In this document: positions 1 to 7,898 of the stretch, piece after piece
How the letters are laid out: each line of letters begins with the position of its first letter
Numbering within the stretch: the first letter of the stretch is position 1
Assembly: GCA_038207585.1 (NCBI GenBank)
Contig: JBBQZP010000013.1
Coordinates: 1-64,000 of the forward strand
Direction of reading: 5' to 3'
Source: JBBQZP01 sp038207585
GTDB taxonomy: Bacteria > Pseudomonadota > Alphaproteobacteria > Rhodobacterales > Rhodobacteraceae
Length of the DNA: 64,000 nucleotides
The notes under the pieces: model-generated
Database searches by the model: none
What the model saw: the letters and a program-made list of their open reading frames with translations, nothing else
Told to the model about the DNA's origin: nothing
Position numbers and translations under genes: made by a program

Positions 1-462
1 CGGACCTTCCGATAAAGTTCCACGATTAAAATACCCCCGCCCCCCTGTCACCAGAAAAGGCCAAAGTGGCAAAGTTTTACTCTGCCCGCAGCAAGACTAT
101 CCCGCCACTTCCGTGGCAAACTTTCGCACTGCCGTTCTCACGTGCTTCAGGGTCGAGGTGGCCAACACTTTCCAAGTGGCAGAGCGAAGACTGATGACGG
201 CACCGGGCGTAGGTATTGTCGAACTCATGTGATGCGCAATCTTGGTATTTTGGAACAAATAAATGTCGAATGCTCGTTACGAGCAGATTGAACCTCACTG
301 CTCATGCTGCTTCGATCTCCGGGTTTATGTGGGGCTGACAATTGACCTCGATCCCTGCCGGACAAGGGACAGCGCCGACGACGCAGCTTAGCGGTACGGG
401 ATCGACACCGCCAACAGTCATGAGCAAGGATGCATAGCGTGAGAGTGGCGTTTTCTTGTATC
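1..462. other. Intergenic stretch at the left edge
   Basis: No convincing gene was found. The longest open frame is a 73-residue reading on the minus strand without recognisable features. The stretch contains four short GTGGC-containing blocks, at 66-78, 113-125, 158-172 and 175-180. The first three continue into an A-rich then ACTTT- or GTTTT-like tail, so they look loosely iteron-like. Spacing is irregular (47, 45 and 17 bases), so a function is not established. Confidence 0.4.
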
Positions 463-1611
463 TCAACAGGAAAACAGTCGTCTGGGAAAATCGGTTATGA
501 CCTCTGCGCCGCGCTCTGTCACGATCATAGTCTCGGAAATCACAACCACAAATTCGGGCGGTACATATATCCCGGGTACGAGGTGAAAGACCATGCCTGA
601 CTCAAAGCGGCGGGTTTCGCCCTCGATGATCGAGAACAGGTTACCCTCACCCCAGTCAGGCGCATAGTTCACGCCGACGGAGTAACCGCTGCGGTGACCG
701 ACCTTATATCCGTGTCGGGCAAAGCTCTCGACGCTTTTGCGATGAACATCCTCGGCAATCGCACCCGGCCTGATCTCCCGGATGAGCAAGTCTAGCGAGT
801 CCACCACCGCTGCCTCCAGCCGCCGCATTTCTTTCGAAGGCTCGCCAACCGAGCCAGACCGGAACAACGGTGCGACATACCTATTGATTACACCCGGTAT
901 CTCGAACACGATCGGATCGCCTTTTTGTAGGACATGGCCCTTCCAGGTTGAATGGCCAAGACAGGTCCGCGTGCCGCTGACGATGAAGGGTGGAAGGCCC
1001 GGAAACTCGCCGCCATTCGACACAAGCGTGTTCCATACGGCGCCTGCAATATGGTTTTCGTTTACCCCCTCGGCCGCCATTGTCACGGCCATCTCCATGG
1101 CGGCGTTCGTCAAAAGGGCGGCCTTGCGGATGCAGTCAAGTTCCTCGGATGATTTCACTAGGCGCAGTGGCTCGACCAATTGCGCAGCGATGAGACGAAT
1201 TCCCAACCTGTTGCGCAAGATGTCAAAACGCCGGGCGCTTACAAAGAAGCTGTCGGTCTCGACACCGACGCGTGTGCCCACGTCTGCCAGGTCTTCGACA
1301 AGGCTTGCCAGCACTTCCATCGGCTCGTCGGCGTCGCCGTAGGAAACTGCCCGCCGCGACCAGGAACACAAAAGCGTATTGGTCGCATCGATCCGCCGCA
1401 GCACGTTAACGGGCGCATCGTCCAAGGTCACAACGCAGGCTTGCACATAATGGTAAGCAGGGCTGTCATGCCCGGTGATCCAGTAGATGTTCTCGGGGCT
1501 GAAAGAGATAAACACCTTCAGATCTTTCTGCCGCATAGCTTGGCGAAGCCTTGCGAGCCGTCCGGACCACTCATCATGGGTGAAAGGCAGCGGGCTTACG
1601 AGAGGGCCCAT
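463..1611 (-). CDS. M24-family creatinase/ectoine-hydrolase-like protein
   Basis: This is a two-domain pita-bread-fold protein of the M24 (Xaa-Pro peptidase/creatinase) family. An N-terminal creatinase domain is followed by the catalytic-type domain with the GHRSGYSVG region and the VPGIYVPPE segment. The two aspartates and the first glutamate that bind metal in true aminopeptidases are not at their usual places: FEIPG stands where a VDxG-type motif is expected, and HLVPG where EPG is expected. That pattern is typical of creatinase and ectoine hydrolase (DoeA-like) members, which cleave C-N bonds in small compounds without two metals. The ATG at 1611 was chosen because it begins just before the conserved PFTHDEW start of the domain; a TTG at 1686 would add 25 residues. 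The true substrate cannot be named. No partner gene lies to its right. Confidence 0.8.
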   Translation of the reverse strand: MGPLVSPLPFTHDEWSGRLARLRQAMRQKDLKVFISFSPENIYWITGHDSPAYHYVQACVVTLDDAPVNVLRRIDATNTLLCSWSRRAVSYGDADEPMEVLASLVEDLADVGTRVGVETDSFFVSARRFDILRNRLGIRLIAAQLVEPLRLVKSSEELDCIRKAALLTNAAMEMAVTMAAEGVNENHIAGAVWNTLVSNGGEFPGLPPFIVSGTRTCLGHSTWKGHVLQKGDPIVFEIPGVINRYVAPLFRSGSVGEPSKEMRRLEAAVVDSLDLLIREIRPGAIAEDVHRKSVESFARHGYKVGHRSGYSVGVNYAPDWGEGNLFSIIEGETRRFESGMVFHLVPGIYVPPEFVVVISETMIVTERGAEVITDFPRRLFSC

Positions 1612-2001
1612 CCCTTCTTCAATTCTCTGCGTCAAGCCACGTCTCCGACTCACCCTTATCCGGCCCAACTTCAATCTCATCAGCAATGTTGTGCATGCTG
1701 AATTGTTGTTCCATTTGATCCTAACGAAACGTCACCTGCCGGGTCAATGCCGTCAACAAATCGTCTTCAAGCATCCGTCGCTGGATCAACCGATGATGCG
1801 CAATTTTCGCACCTTAAATGTCCCATCCCGAACGTGTACATCGACGAATGGCGTCTGCCATTGTTCATGTCGCGGGAACGCTGCGCGCTCGGATCATGGG
1901 GCTGAAATGGCGCTCGACACGTGTTACCGCGCTATCGTTTTATCTCAGTACAGAAATGCTACGACGACCCTGCAACGTTTTGCATTTCGCTTTGGCGCAA
2001 C
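1612..2001. other. Intergenic stretch without a recognised gene
   Basis: About 390 bases between two minus-strand genes. A 117-residue open frame on the plus strand starts here, but it runs antisense through the next gene and shows no family signature, so I treat it as a shadow. The promoter of the creatinase-like gene should lie here. No clear -35/-10 pair was recognised. Confidence 0.4.
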
Positions 2002-2391
2002 TTACGTTGGCGATGGCACCCGTGGGCTGCTATTTTCTTCCATGTTTGCAATGGCTCTCGCTAGCCTTTGCCCGTAGGCCGTTTCGACTTCGGGCTTCGG
2101 AGCTAGTCGCGCCTCGGCGATCTCGCGCGTCATTAGGACAACTTGCCCCGGGTCAAATTCAACCGGCTTAGGTTTTGCGTGTACGTAAGGCAGGACCGCT
2201 TTCCAGGCGTCGATGGCCAAAGCAGTCTCGCCTTTCGCCTCTGCCTTCTCGGCAATCCGAACCAGCGCCTCGGCAGGACATCTGCCCTCCGTCAGAAGCC
2301 TGTCAGCCAAGGCTAGCGTGCGACGGTTCTGGGCGCCCTTCGGGCGTCCGGAACCGGGACGGAACCCACCTATGTTTTTTTCATTGCTCAT
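2002..2391 (-). CDS. Small terminase-like/DUF5681-like protein
   Basis: A 129-residue protein beginning with a basic Gly/Pro/Arg-rich segment (GGFRPGSGRPKGAQNRRT) followed by a helical domain. This N-terminal pattern is characteristic of small phage-associated DNA-binding proteins (DUF5681, terminase small subunit-like), which bind DNA next to packaging or recombination genes. It is divergent from the serine recombinase at 2677, which fits a mobile-element origin. No Shine-Dalgarno sequence is visible. Instead a palindrome (2394-2407) abuts the start codon. Family membership is inferred from the motif only; the function is unknown. Confidence 0.6.
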   Translation of the reverse strand: MSNEKNIGGFRPGSGRPKGAQNRRTLALADRLLTEGRCPAEALVRIAEKAEAKGETALAIDAWKAVLPYVHAKPKPVEFDPGQVVLMTREIAEARLAPKPEVETAYGQRLARAIANMEENSSPRVPSPT

Positions 2392-2393
2392 GC

Positions 2394-2407
2394 GGTATTT
2401 TAATACC
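2394..2407. promoter_or_regulatory. Palindrome upstream of the terminase-like gene
   Basis: GGTATT and AATACC are separated by two bases, immediately upstream of the minus-strand start codon at 2391. Position and symmetry suggest an operator or a small leader hairpin. No cognate regulator is identified. Confidence 0.35.
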
Positions 2408-2570
2408 CCATTTTTGAATTAAGCAGAAGGGCTTTCTTACTACACGGCAATAAAGATCATCGGCATCGAAAATGGTTCAGGGAGCGGATCGCCGTGTGCA
2501 AAGCATATGCTCCTAAACTAGGAATCCCCGAGCATAACACAGACGCTAATCGACCGATAGGGTATACCCC

Positions 2571-2663
2571 TGCGGACATCAAACGAAGCAAGCCTTGATG
2601 TGTCCGCAAGGGTTGACTTCCTTTATCGGACATTGATATCAAAGAACACCACTCTATCGGACA
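2571..2663. promoter_or_regulatory. Candidate res site of the serine recombinase
   Basis: Four copies of a TGTCCG/CGGACA element lie in the 105 bases before the recombinase gene: CGGACA at 2573-2578, TGTCCG at 2601-2606, and two exact TATCGGACA copies at 2624-2632 and 2655-2663, 31 bases apart. The first two form an inverted pair, with ATCAA/TTGAT flanks extending the symmetry. Tn3-family resolvases bind sites containing TATCNGACA-type half sites just upstream of their own gene, so this arrangement fits a recombination site that also represses the recombinase. A GGAGG ribosome site follows at about 2667. Confidence 0.55.
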
Positions 2664-2676
2664 GTATGGAGGCCCC

Positions 2677-3312
2677 ATGTCCCGCACAATTCTCTATGCC
2701 CGTGTGTCGACGTCCGACCAAAACATTGAGCACCAGCTGACCCAAGCCGCTGCGGCTGGCTTTGCTATCGACATGGTCGTGTCTGATGAGGGCGTGTCCG
2801 GTGTAAGTACAAAGCTGGCAGAGCGCCCTGAAGGCCGGCGGCTGTTCGATCTGCTTCAGCGGGGCGATACTCTTGTGGTCCGCTGGGTTGATCGGCTCGG
2901 CCGGAATTATCAAGACGTGACAGACTCGATACGTCATTTCATGAGGCAGGGCATTATCGTTAGGACGGTCATAAACAACATGACGTTTGACGGAGCGTCG
3001 ACTGACCCAATGCAGGAGGCCGTCAGGGACGCCCTTATTGCTTTCATGGCCGCGACTGCGCAAGCACAGACGGAAGCCACAAAAGAAGCACAGCGCGCAG
3101 GCATCGAGGCCAGGAAGGGCGACGAGACAAGATACCGGGGGAAGAAGCCCAGCTATTCCCGCCAGACTCTCATCAAGGTGCGCGACATGCTGTCAAAAGG
3201 CGCTGGAGCGTCCGCAATCGCTAAGGAGTTGCGTCTCGGGCGACAGACGATCCTTCGCATCCGCGACAACTTGGCGGGGGCAGAGGCAGCACTGGCCCGA
3301 TGGGGGCTTTGA
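2677..3312 (+). CDS. Serine recombinase (resolvase family)
   Basis: A 211-residue small serine recombinase. The N-terminal catalytic domain starts with the YARVST motif; Ser11 is the expected nucleophile that attacks DNA during strand exchange. It continues with the VRWVDRLGRN segment carrying the active-site arginines and a long E-helix. The C-terminal part (about residues 155-205) is a Hin/resolvase-type helix-turn-helix (ASAIAKELRLGRQTILRI). Length and order match TnpR resolvases and Hin-type invertases. The ATG is preceded by GGAGG with 5 bases spacing. Repeated CGGACA elements upstream are candidate crossover and regulatory sites. No transposase of the Tn3 family is nearby, so it may be a remnant or the resolution system of the surrounding island. 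Confidence 0.9.
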   Translation: MSRTILYARVSTSDQNIEHQLTQAAAAGFAIDMVVSDEGVSGVSTKLAERPEGRRLFDLLQRGDTLVVRWVDRLGRNYQDVTDSIRHFMRQGIIVRTVINNMTFDGASTDPMQEAVRDALIAFMAATAQAQTEATKEAQRAGIEARKGDETRYRGKKPSYSRQTLIKVRDMLSKGAGASAIAKELRLGRQTILRIRDNLAGAEAALARWGL

Positions 3313-3453
3313 CAGTCACCCGTGATCAGGGCATTGACCCATGATCAACAGGCGAGCTCGGGTCTGGGTCAGAATCCATCAATCTACCAAGAATGGATGA
3401 CCGCAGGGCGGACTTGGTTTTGGTTCGAGATGGGGGCGGAAAATGTCGCTTCC

Positions 3454-5115
3454 GGCCGAGGCTGTGTGGAAACTCTCGCGCCCAGAGCAGTTTGCGATGT
3501 GATGGGTTTGCAGCAGGCCTTTTGGCTTGCTTGGGTTCATGCAACCCGCCGGTGGCGCGGATATCGCGCCGATGAGGGCAGTTTGACCGGTTTTGGGGAG
3601 TGATTTCCCCTCTTTCAGGCGGGCATCGCCGCCATGAGCCCCTTGATCCCGACCAATGCGACCATGCGCTTGATGTTGTAGGCCAGCACGTTCAGCGCCA
3701 TCTCGGTGCGCACGTTTTTCAGGCGGCGCATTAGGAAATGGGTGGTGCCCATCCAGGCCTTGATCGTCCCAAACGGATGCTCGACCGTGCTGCGGCGCTG
3801 GGTCATCGGATCATCGGCGCTGCGCAGGCGGTCGCGCATCTCGTCCACCAGATGCTCGTATTCCCAGCGGGTGACCCGGCGCTCCGTGTCCGTGGTGCAG
3901 CGTGATTTCACAGGGCAGTGCTGGCATTCATTGGTCCAGTATCGCCGGACTTGCAGTCCGTCTTCCTCGCGGGTGTAGCGGTAGGTCAGCTCATCGCCTG
4001 TCGGGCAGATATAGACGTCGCGCGCCGCGTCATATTTGAAGTCGGCTTTCACATACATGCCCTTGCTGCGATTGCCCGAGGTGTCCGGACGCGGCATGGT
4101 CACCGCGATGCCAGCCGTGTCGCAGGCGGCGATCTCGATACCGCTGTAATAGCCCTTGTCGGCCAGAGCATGCAGCTTGTCTCGCCCGAGCGCATCTTTG
4201 GCGGCAATCGCCATCGGGCTAAGCTGGTCACGGTCAAAGCCCTTGTTGGTGACCTCATGGGTGACGATAATGTGGGTTTCAGTGTCCACGGCGCATTGCG
4301 CATTATAGCCCACCAGCCCGCTGTTACGCGCGCTGGTGGCCATCGCTCGGGCATCGGGATCAGTCAGGGAAATCTGGCCGTCCGGCGCATCGGCCAAAGC
4401 GTTGTCCATGGCCTTCAGTTTCTCGATTTCCTGCTTGAGCCGCCCGTATCGCTGCGCCAGATGTGCGACCTTCTCGGCCCGCGCCTCGCCTGTTTCCTGG
4501 CGGTCGATGCGCACCATCTGGGTGATGTAGCGGTCGACATCGGCCTCCAGATGCGCAAGGCGGCTGGCGATCTTGCCTTTGGTGAAGTTCTTGTCGCGGT
4601 TATTCACCGCCTTGAACTTGCTCCCGTCGATGGCCACGCAGTCGCCTTTCAGCGTGCCGATCCGGCGGCAGAGTTCCACGAACTGCACGCAGGTCTTGCG
4701 GATTGCCCCTCCGTTATCACGCCGGAAATCCGCAATCGTCTTGTGGTCCGGCACCAACCGCTCGAGCAGCCACATCAACTCAACATTGCGCCCGGCCTCA
4801 CGCTCCAACCTGCGGCTGGACGGGATCCGGTTCAGATAACCATAGATGAATAGCTTCAGAAGAATGGATGGATGATAACCCGGCCGCCCTGTGCGCGCAT
4901 GCGCCGCGCGCGTGAACCCAAGGCCCGCCAGATCGAGCTGGTCGACAAACAAATCCACCACCCGGACCAGATGATCCTCATCGATCCAGTCCTCCAGACG
5001 GTCTGGAAACAGCGTCACCTGATCCCGATCAACCCCTTCAATGAAACCTGACATACATGCACTCCCGTGTCTCAGGAAGCATACCATATCTGGGGGTTTT
5101 CACACAGCCTCGGCC
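3454..5115. mobile_element. IS1182-family insertion sequence
   Basis: A single transposase gene on the minus strand is bounded by imperfect inverted ends: GGCCGAGGCTGTGTGGAAAC at 3454-3473, and its complement (one mismatch) at 5096-5115. The resulting element is about 1.66 kb, within the usual IS1182 range. No clear target-site duplication was seen, so the exact outer ends may be a few bases off. The element lies between the recombinase and the cupin end of the redox operon. Both inverted ends and the complete transposase suggest it could still be mobile. Confidence 0.8.
3615..5054 (-). CDS. IS1182 family transposase
   Basis: A 479-residue DDE transposase. The N-terminal DUF772-like region (GRPGYHPSILLKLFIYGYLNRIPSSRRLE) precedes the RNase H-like core. 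Candidate catalytic residues are the Asp in VAIDGSKF, the Asp in LADKGYYS and the Glu in STVEHPFG. A Cys-containing segment (CQHCPVKSRC) lies before the last acidic residue, as is usual in this family. The ATG at 5054 (MSGFIEG) was chosen because GGGAG stands 7 bases upstream and the family begins there; an in-frame start at 5087 would add 11 residues. The frame is intact. It catalyses movement of the surrounding element. Confidence 0.92.
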   Translation of the reverse strand: MSGFIEGVDRDQVTLFPDRLEDWIDEDHLVRVVDLFVDQLDLAGLGFTRAAHARTGRPGYHPSILLKLFIYGYLNRIPSSRRLEREAGRNVELMWLLERLVPDHKTIADFRRDNGGAIRKTCVQFVELCRRIGTLKGDCVAIDGSKFKAVNNRDKNFTKGKIASRLAHLEADVDRYITQMVRIDRQETGEARAEKVAHLAQRYGRLKQEIEKLKAMDNALADAPDGQISLTDPDARAMATSARNSGLVGYNAQCAVDTETHIIVTHEVTNKGFDRDQLSPMAIAAKDALGRDKLHALADKGYYSGIEIAACDTAGIAVTMPRPDTSGNRSKGMYVKADFKYDAARDVYICPTGDELTYRYTREEDGLQVRRYWTNECQHCPVKSRCTTDTERRVTRWEYEHLVDEMRDRLRSADDPMTQRRSTVEHPFGTIKAWMGTTHFLMRRLKNVRTEMALNVLAYNIKRMVALVGIKGLMAAMPA

Positions 5116-5340
5116 CAAAGCTGCCACTCGCCCGTTTACAGTCGAATGTCCGCGAGTGGGGACTGCGTCGGTTGTTCGTCTGATGGAGGGAACGGGACTG
5201 CGGTCGGACCTTCTCTGGGTTGGGTTGGAATTGGCCTATTCGACTTGACTAGAGATGACCCTCCTCGGATCAGGTGGAAGAGATGGCCAACTTGCCGACG
5301 CAGCAGGTTTCGGCGGCGTCGCCGAAACGCCGCCGCCCGT

Positions 5341-5721
5341 TCAATATTGTGTCGGGTGGAAGTCTAAACCGACATCCGAGTAGAAGAAGAATTCGCAAGG
5401 TTCGTCCGACACGCAAGCGGTGGAGTGCACCAAACCTGCAGGGACATTCCAATAGGAACCGGGCTCCAGACGCGGCGCATCGGTTTCGCAACCTAACGGA
5501 TTGGTCATAACGCCCGTGATGACAATGCCGCGATACGCCTCAGTGTGAGTGTGAAACCCGGTGTCGAAATGCGCCGGAAACGTGCCGTGCGTGCCCTCGG
5601 TAGGCGCGCCATAGGCATCGGCCATGCTGATTGCGTCATTCGACGCGAAGTAGGACAGCGGGGGGGAGCCAATAGACCCCGCTGCCCTAGCGTCACTGCC
5701 TCCCGGCGGTGACGCCTCCAT
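5341..5721 (-). CDS. Cupin-domain protein (DUF4437-like)
   Basis: A small single-domain cupin with the metal-site signature: FHTHTEAYRGIVITG gives the two histidines and the turn, and VPAGLVHSTA gives the third histidine. This resembles the DUF4437 group of small cupins. The likely role is binding of a metal and a small organic ligand; no reaction can be assigned. The frame overlaps the end of the upstream dehydrogenase gene by 29 bases and begins without the signal peptide that many relatives carry. The first 30 residues are low-complexity, so the true start may be lower (for example the ATG at 5625) or the N-terminus may be lost. It is the last gene of the operon starting at 10652. Confidence 0.65.
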   Translation of the reverse strand: MEASPPGGSDARAAGSIGSPPLSYFASNDAISMADAYGAPTEGTHGTFPAHFDTGFHTHTEAYRGIVITGVMTNPLGCETDAPRLEPGSYWNVPAGLVHSTACVSDEPCEFFFYSDVGLDFHPTQY

Positions 5722-6460
5722 CCACGCTCATGATCGTTCCGGTGATCCAGGAGGACTGTTCCGAAGCTAGGAAAAGGATCGCCTCGGCGACATCTCGCGG
5801 TTGGCCATTGCGGCCCAGCGGATGGAATGCGTTGAAGGTGGGCAGGGTTGCCTTCACCTGCTCGTCGGACATGAAGGTATTGTACACCGCGGTTTCCACC
5901 AGGGCCGGGGCGACGACGTTGATGCGGATATTGTAGGGTGCCAGTTCGATTGCCAGATTGCGCGCCATGGCATGCACCCCGGCATTGGCCGCGGAATAGG
6001 CGGCAGAGGGCGTGGCGCCGATGGCCTGAATTGCCCACATTGAGCCAGTCTGGACAATCGCCCCGCCCTTGTCTTTCATGGCCTTCGCAGCGGCTTGGGC
6101 CGTGAAGAATTTCCCTTTTAGGATCGTGTCGAGGTACCAGTCATAATCCTTTTCAGTCAGTTCAAGAAAGGGCTTGGGATTGAAGACGCCCGCGTTGTTC
6201 ACCAGAACGTCCAGCCCGCCGAAGCGTGACACCGCAAGGTCCACGACAGCAGCACCGGTGGCTGGATCGGCAATGTCTCCGGCCGAGACCGCGACCTTCC
6301 GTCCGCTGGGGTCAATCTCCCGGGCGGCAGCCCCCAACTTGGCCGCGTCGCGACCATTGATGACCACAAAGGCCCCTTCTGCGACAAACCGAACGGCGGC
6401 TTCCTTGCCGATGCCCGATCCGCCGCCGGTGATTGCAACCACTTTGCCGTCGAAGCGCAT
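5693..6460 (-). CDS. Short-chain dehydrogenase-like protein with altered tetrad
   Basis: A 255-residue SDR-fold protein. The Rossmann signature TGGGSGIG (11-18), the NNAG motif (88-91) and the C-terminal SVDGGVTAG segment are intact, so NAD(P) binding is expected. The catalytic tetrad is not intact. Ser140 and Tyr155 are present, but the lysine of the YxxxK motif is Asn159 (YSAAN) and the usual Asn of the VNL segment is Ile113 (DTILKG). The DNA at both sites reads clearly as AAT and ATC. The protein is therefore either a reductase using an altered mechanism or a non-catalytic cofactor binder. It is followed, with overlap, by the cupin, and preceded 149 bases upstream by the glutaredoxin gene of the same operon. 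Confidence 0.85.
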   Translation of the reverse strand: MRFDGKVVAITGGGSGIGKEAAVRFVAEGAFVVINGRDAAKLGAAAREIDPSGRKVAVSAGDIADPATGAAVVDLAVSRFGGLDVLVNNAGVFNPKPFLELTEKDYDWYLDTILKGKFFTAQAAAKAMKDKGGAIVQTGSMWAIQAIGATPSAAYSAANAGVHAMARNLAIELAPYNIRINVVAPALVETAVYNTFMSDEQVKATLPTFNAFHPLGRNGQPRDVAEAILFLASEQSSWITGTIMSVDGGVTAGRQ

Positions 6461-6609
6461 GTTCTTTCTCCAGAGTTAATTTTGCCAACTGATGTTTTGC
6501 CCAGATCAGGGCGGGCCCGATGGCGGCACCCATCGCCCCTCACTGCAAGGATTGTGGTGGGTCCGCCGCAGTGCTTGCGGGATTCTGCCCCTACCCAAGC
6601 CCCACGAGG

Positions 6610-6861
6610 TCACTGCAACGTGCCCTGGCGCCGGGAGAGCTTTTGGTTCAGGTTTTCAAAGCCGCCAATATGTTGCGTGCCGACGAATATTTGCGGGACG
6701 GTTCGGGCTTGTGGTGCACGTTGCCGCAAAGTCTCGTGGTGCGCTGGATCGCTCAGATCATATTCCGTAAAGGACAGATCGTGCTGAACGAGCAAGCGCT
6801 TTGCTGCAACGCAATATCCGCAACCCGGCCGTGTGAAGATTTCGATCTTGGTTTTCGCCAT
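6610..6861 (-). CDS. Glutaredoxin
   Basis: An 83-residue glutaredoxin with the dithiol active site CGYC at residues 14-17 (FTRPGCGYC). It also has the cis-proline glutathione-binding motif (RTVPQIF) and the C-terminal GGFENL segment. It reduces disulfides or glutathione mixed disulfides using reduced glutathione in the cytoplasm. Length and motif order match GrxC-type proteins. Its place within a LysR-linked operon of redox and hydrolase genes suggests a dedicated rather than housekeeping copy. Confidence 0.9.
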   Translation of the reverse strand: MAKTKIEIFTRPGCGYCVAAKRLLVQHDLSFTEYDLSDPAHHETLRQRAPQARTVPQIFVGTQHIGGFENLNQKLSRRQGTLQ

Positions 6862-7011
6862 GACTTTCTCCTTGTGACGCTCGACTGAGCATGGGTATCT
6901 TCCTGATGATCCGCCTTCGGACCCGAGGCTGAAGGCGGATCGATATGCTTTGAGATGTCTGGTCTTGTCCCAGCGGAGGCATGAAACTGCATCCGGATAT
7001 CGGGCGCCGCT

Positions 7012-7860
7012 TTACAGTGCCTCGATCATCGACACAGCTTCGTTTGTCGTCCAGACAGCGTTGGCGATGTAACGGAAGTTGATGATCGCTGCGAGATAAC
7101 CATCCCCCTCAGGCAACTTCGCCGCTGCAGTGGCATCGCTGACGACCGCGACTTCGAAGCCCATCTCCAGCAGTTCCCGCATGTGCGCTTCGACACAGAG
7201 GTTGGCGGACATACCGACAAGGATTACCTGGTCAACGCCGTTTTTGCGCAACTGCAGGGCAAGGTCGTTCTGCTCGGGGCCGTAAAGCTTGTGCGGCGAA
7301 GTCACGATGGTTTTGCCGTCATTGATGAATTCGCTGTATTCGGGCATGAAATCTGCCCCCGAACCCGCGAACCCATCAAGGTTGGTCGGGCCTTTGCGAT
7401 CGAACATGCCGATGGCATGCATCAGCTTTTCCAGCGCGCCCTCGAATTTCCAGCCGTGGTCGGTCGGATAGTAGTAGTGCGGCGACACCGCCACCACCAG
7501 ATCCGCAGCCTTGGCCGCGCGGAACAGTTTGCCGATGTTGGCTACGACGCCATGTTCGGTCACGCTTTCACCGACAACGCCCCAGGTCACGCCATCGGGG
7601 CTGAGAAAATCGATCTGCGGGTCGGTGACAACCAACGCCACCCGGCCCTTGGTCAGCACCATGTTCGATGGCGGCAGCGCCGGTTCGGCAGGCGGATCGT
7701 AAGGGCCTGCTTGGGCCTCGGACGCGCCAGCACCAACGGCGATGGCCGCCGCAGCTCCTATTGCGCCTGCGCTGAGCAGGGTTCTGCGGCTCATACCTTT
7801 GCCTGCGTGTGCGCCAGAGGCACAGCCGCAATCCGATCCGTGATCATGTGGCTTCTGCAT
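7012..7860 (-). CDS. Exported isochorismatase-like cysteine hydrolase
   Basis: A 282-residue protein with a long N-terminal targeting region containing SRRTLL, a hydrophobic alanine-rich stretch and an AQA cleavage-like site. This is consistent with twin-arginine export. The mature part is an isochorismatase-superfamily cysteine hydrolase: the acid Asp is in VVTDPQIDF, and the nucleophile Cys is in GMSANLCVEAHMREL. The ATG at 7860 is preceded by AGGAGAAG, a strong ribosome site; a longer start at 7902 lacks this support. Superfamily members hydrolyse amides or vinyl ethers; the substrate here is unknown. The segment before the RR motif contains a His/Cys-rich HDHGSDCGCASG, which could bind a metal. 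Confidence 0.85.
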   Translation of the reverse strand: MQKPHDHGSDCGCASGAHAGKGMSRRTLLSAGAIGAAAAIAVGAGASEAQAGPYDPPAEPALPPSNMVLTKGRVALVVTDPQIDFLSPDGVTWGVVGESVTEHGVVANIGKLFRAAKAADLVVAVSPHYYYPTDHGWKFEGALEKLMHAIGMFDRKGPTNLDGFAGSGADFMPEYSEFINDGKTIVTSPHKLYGPEQNDLALQLRKNGVDQVILVGMSANLCVEAHMRELLEMGFEVAVVSDATAAAKLPEGDGYLAAIINFRYIANAVWTTNEAVSMIEAL

Positions 7861-7898
7861 GGTTCTTCTCCTTTGGTTGGTTGATGTTCCAGCCGATT

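Noticed and set aside
25..2404. An exact 11-base inverted match (25-35 and 2394-2404), tested as ends of a mobile element.
   Set aside because: The match is short, AT-rich and not extended by flanking identity; the gene content between does not look like an insertion sequence.
5311..5338. A GGCGGCG/CGCCGCC hairpin after the cupin gene, considered as a terminator of the redox operon.
   Set aside because: It has no U-tract on the minus strand and similar GC stems are common here. It is not reported as a feature.
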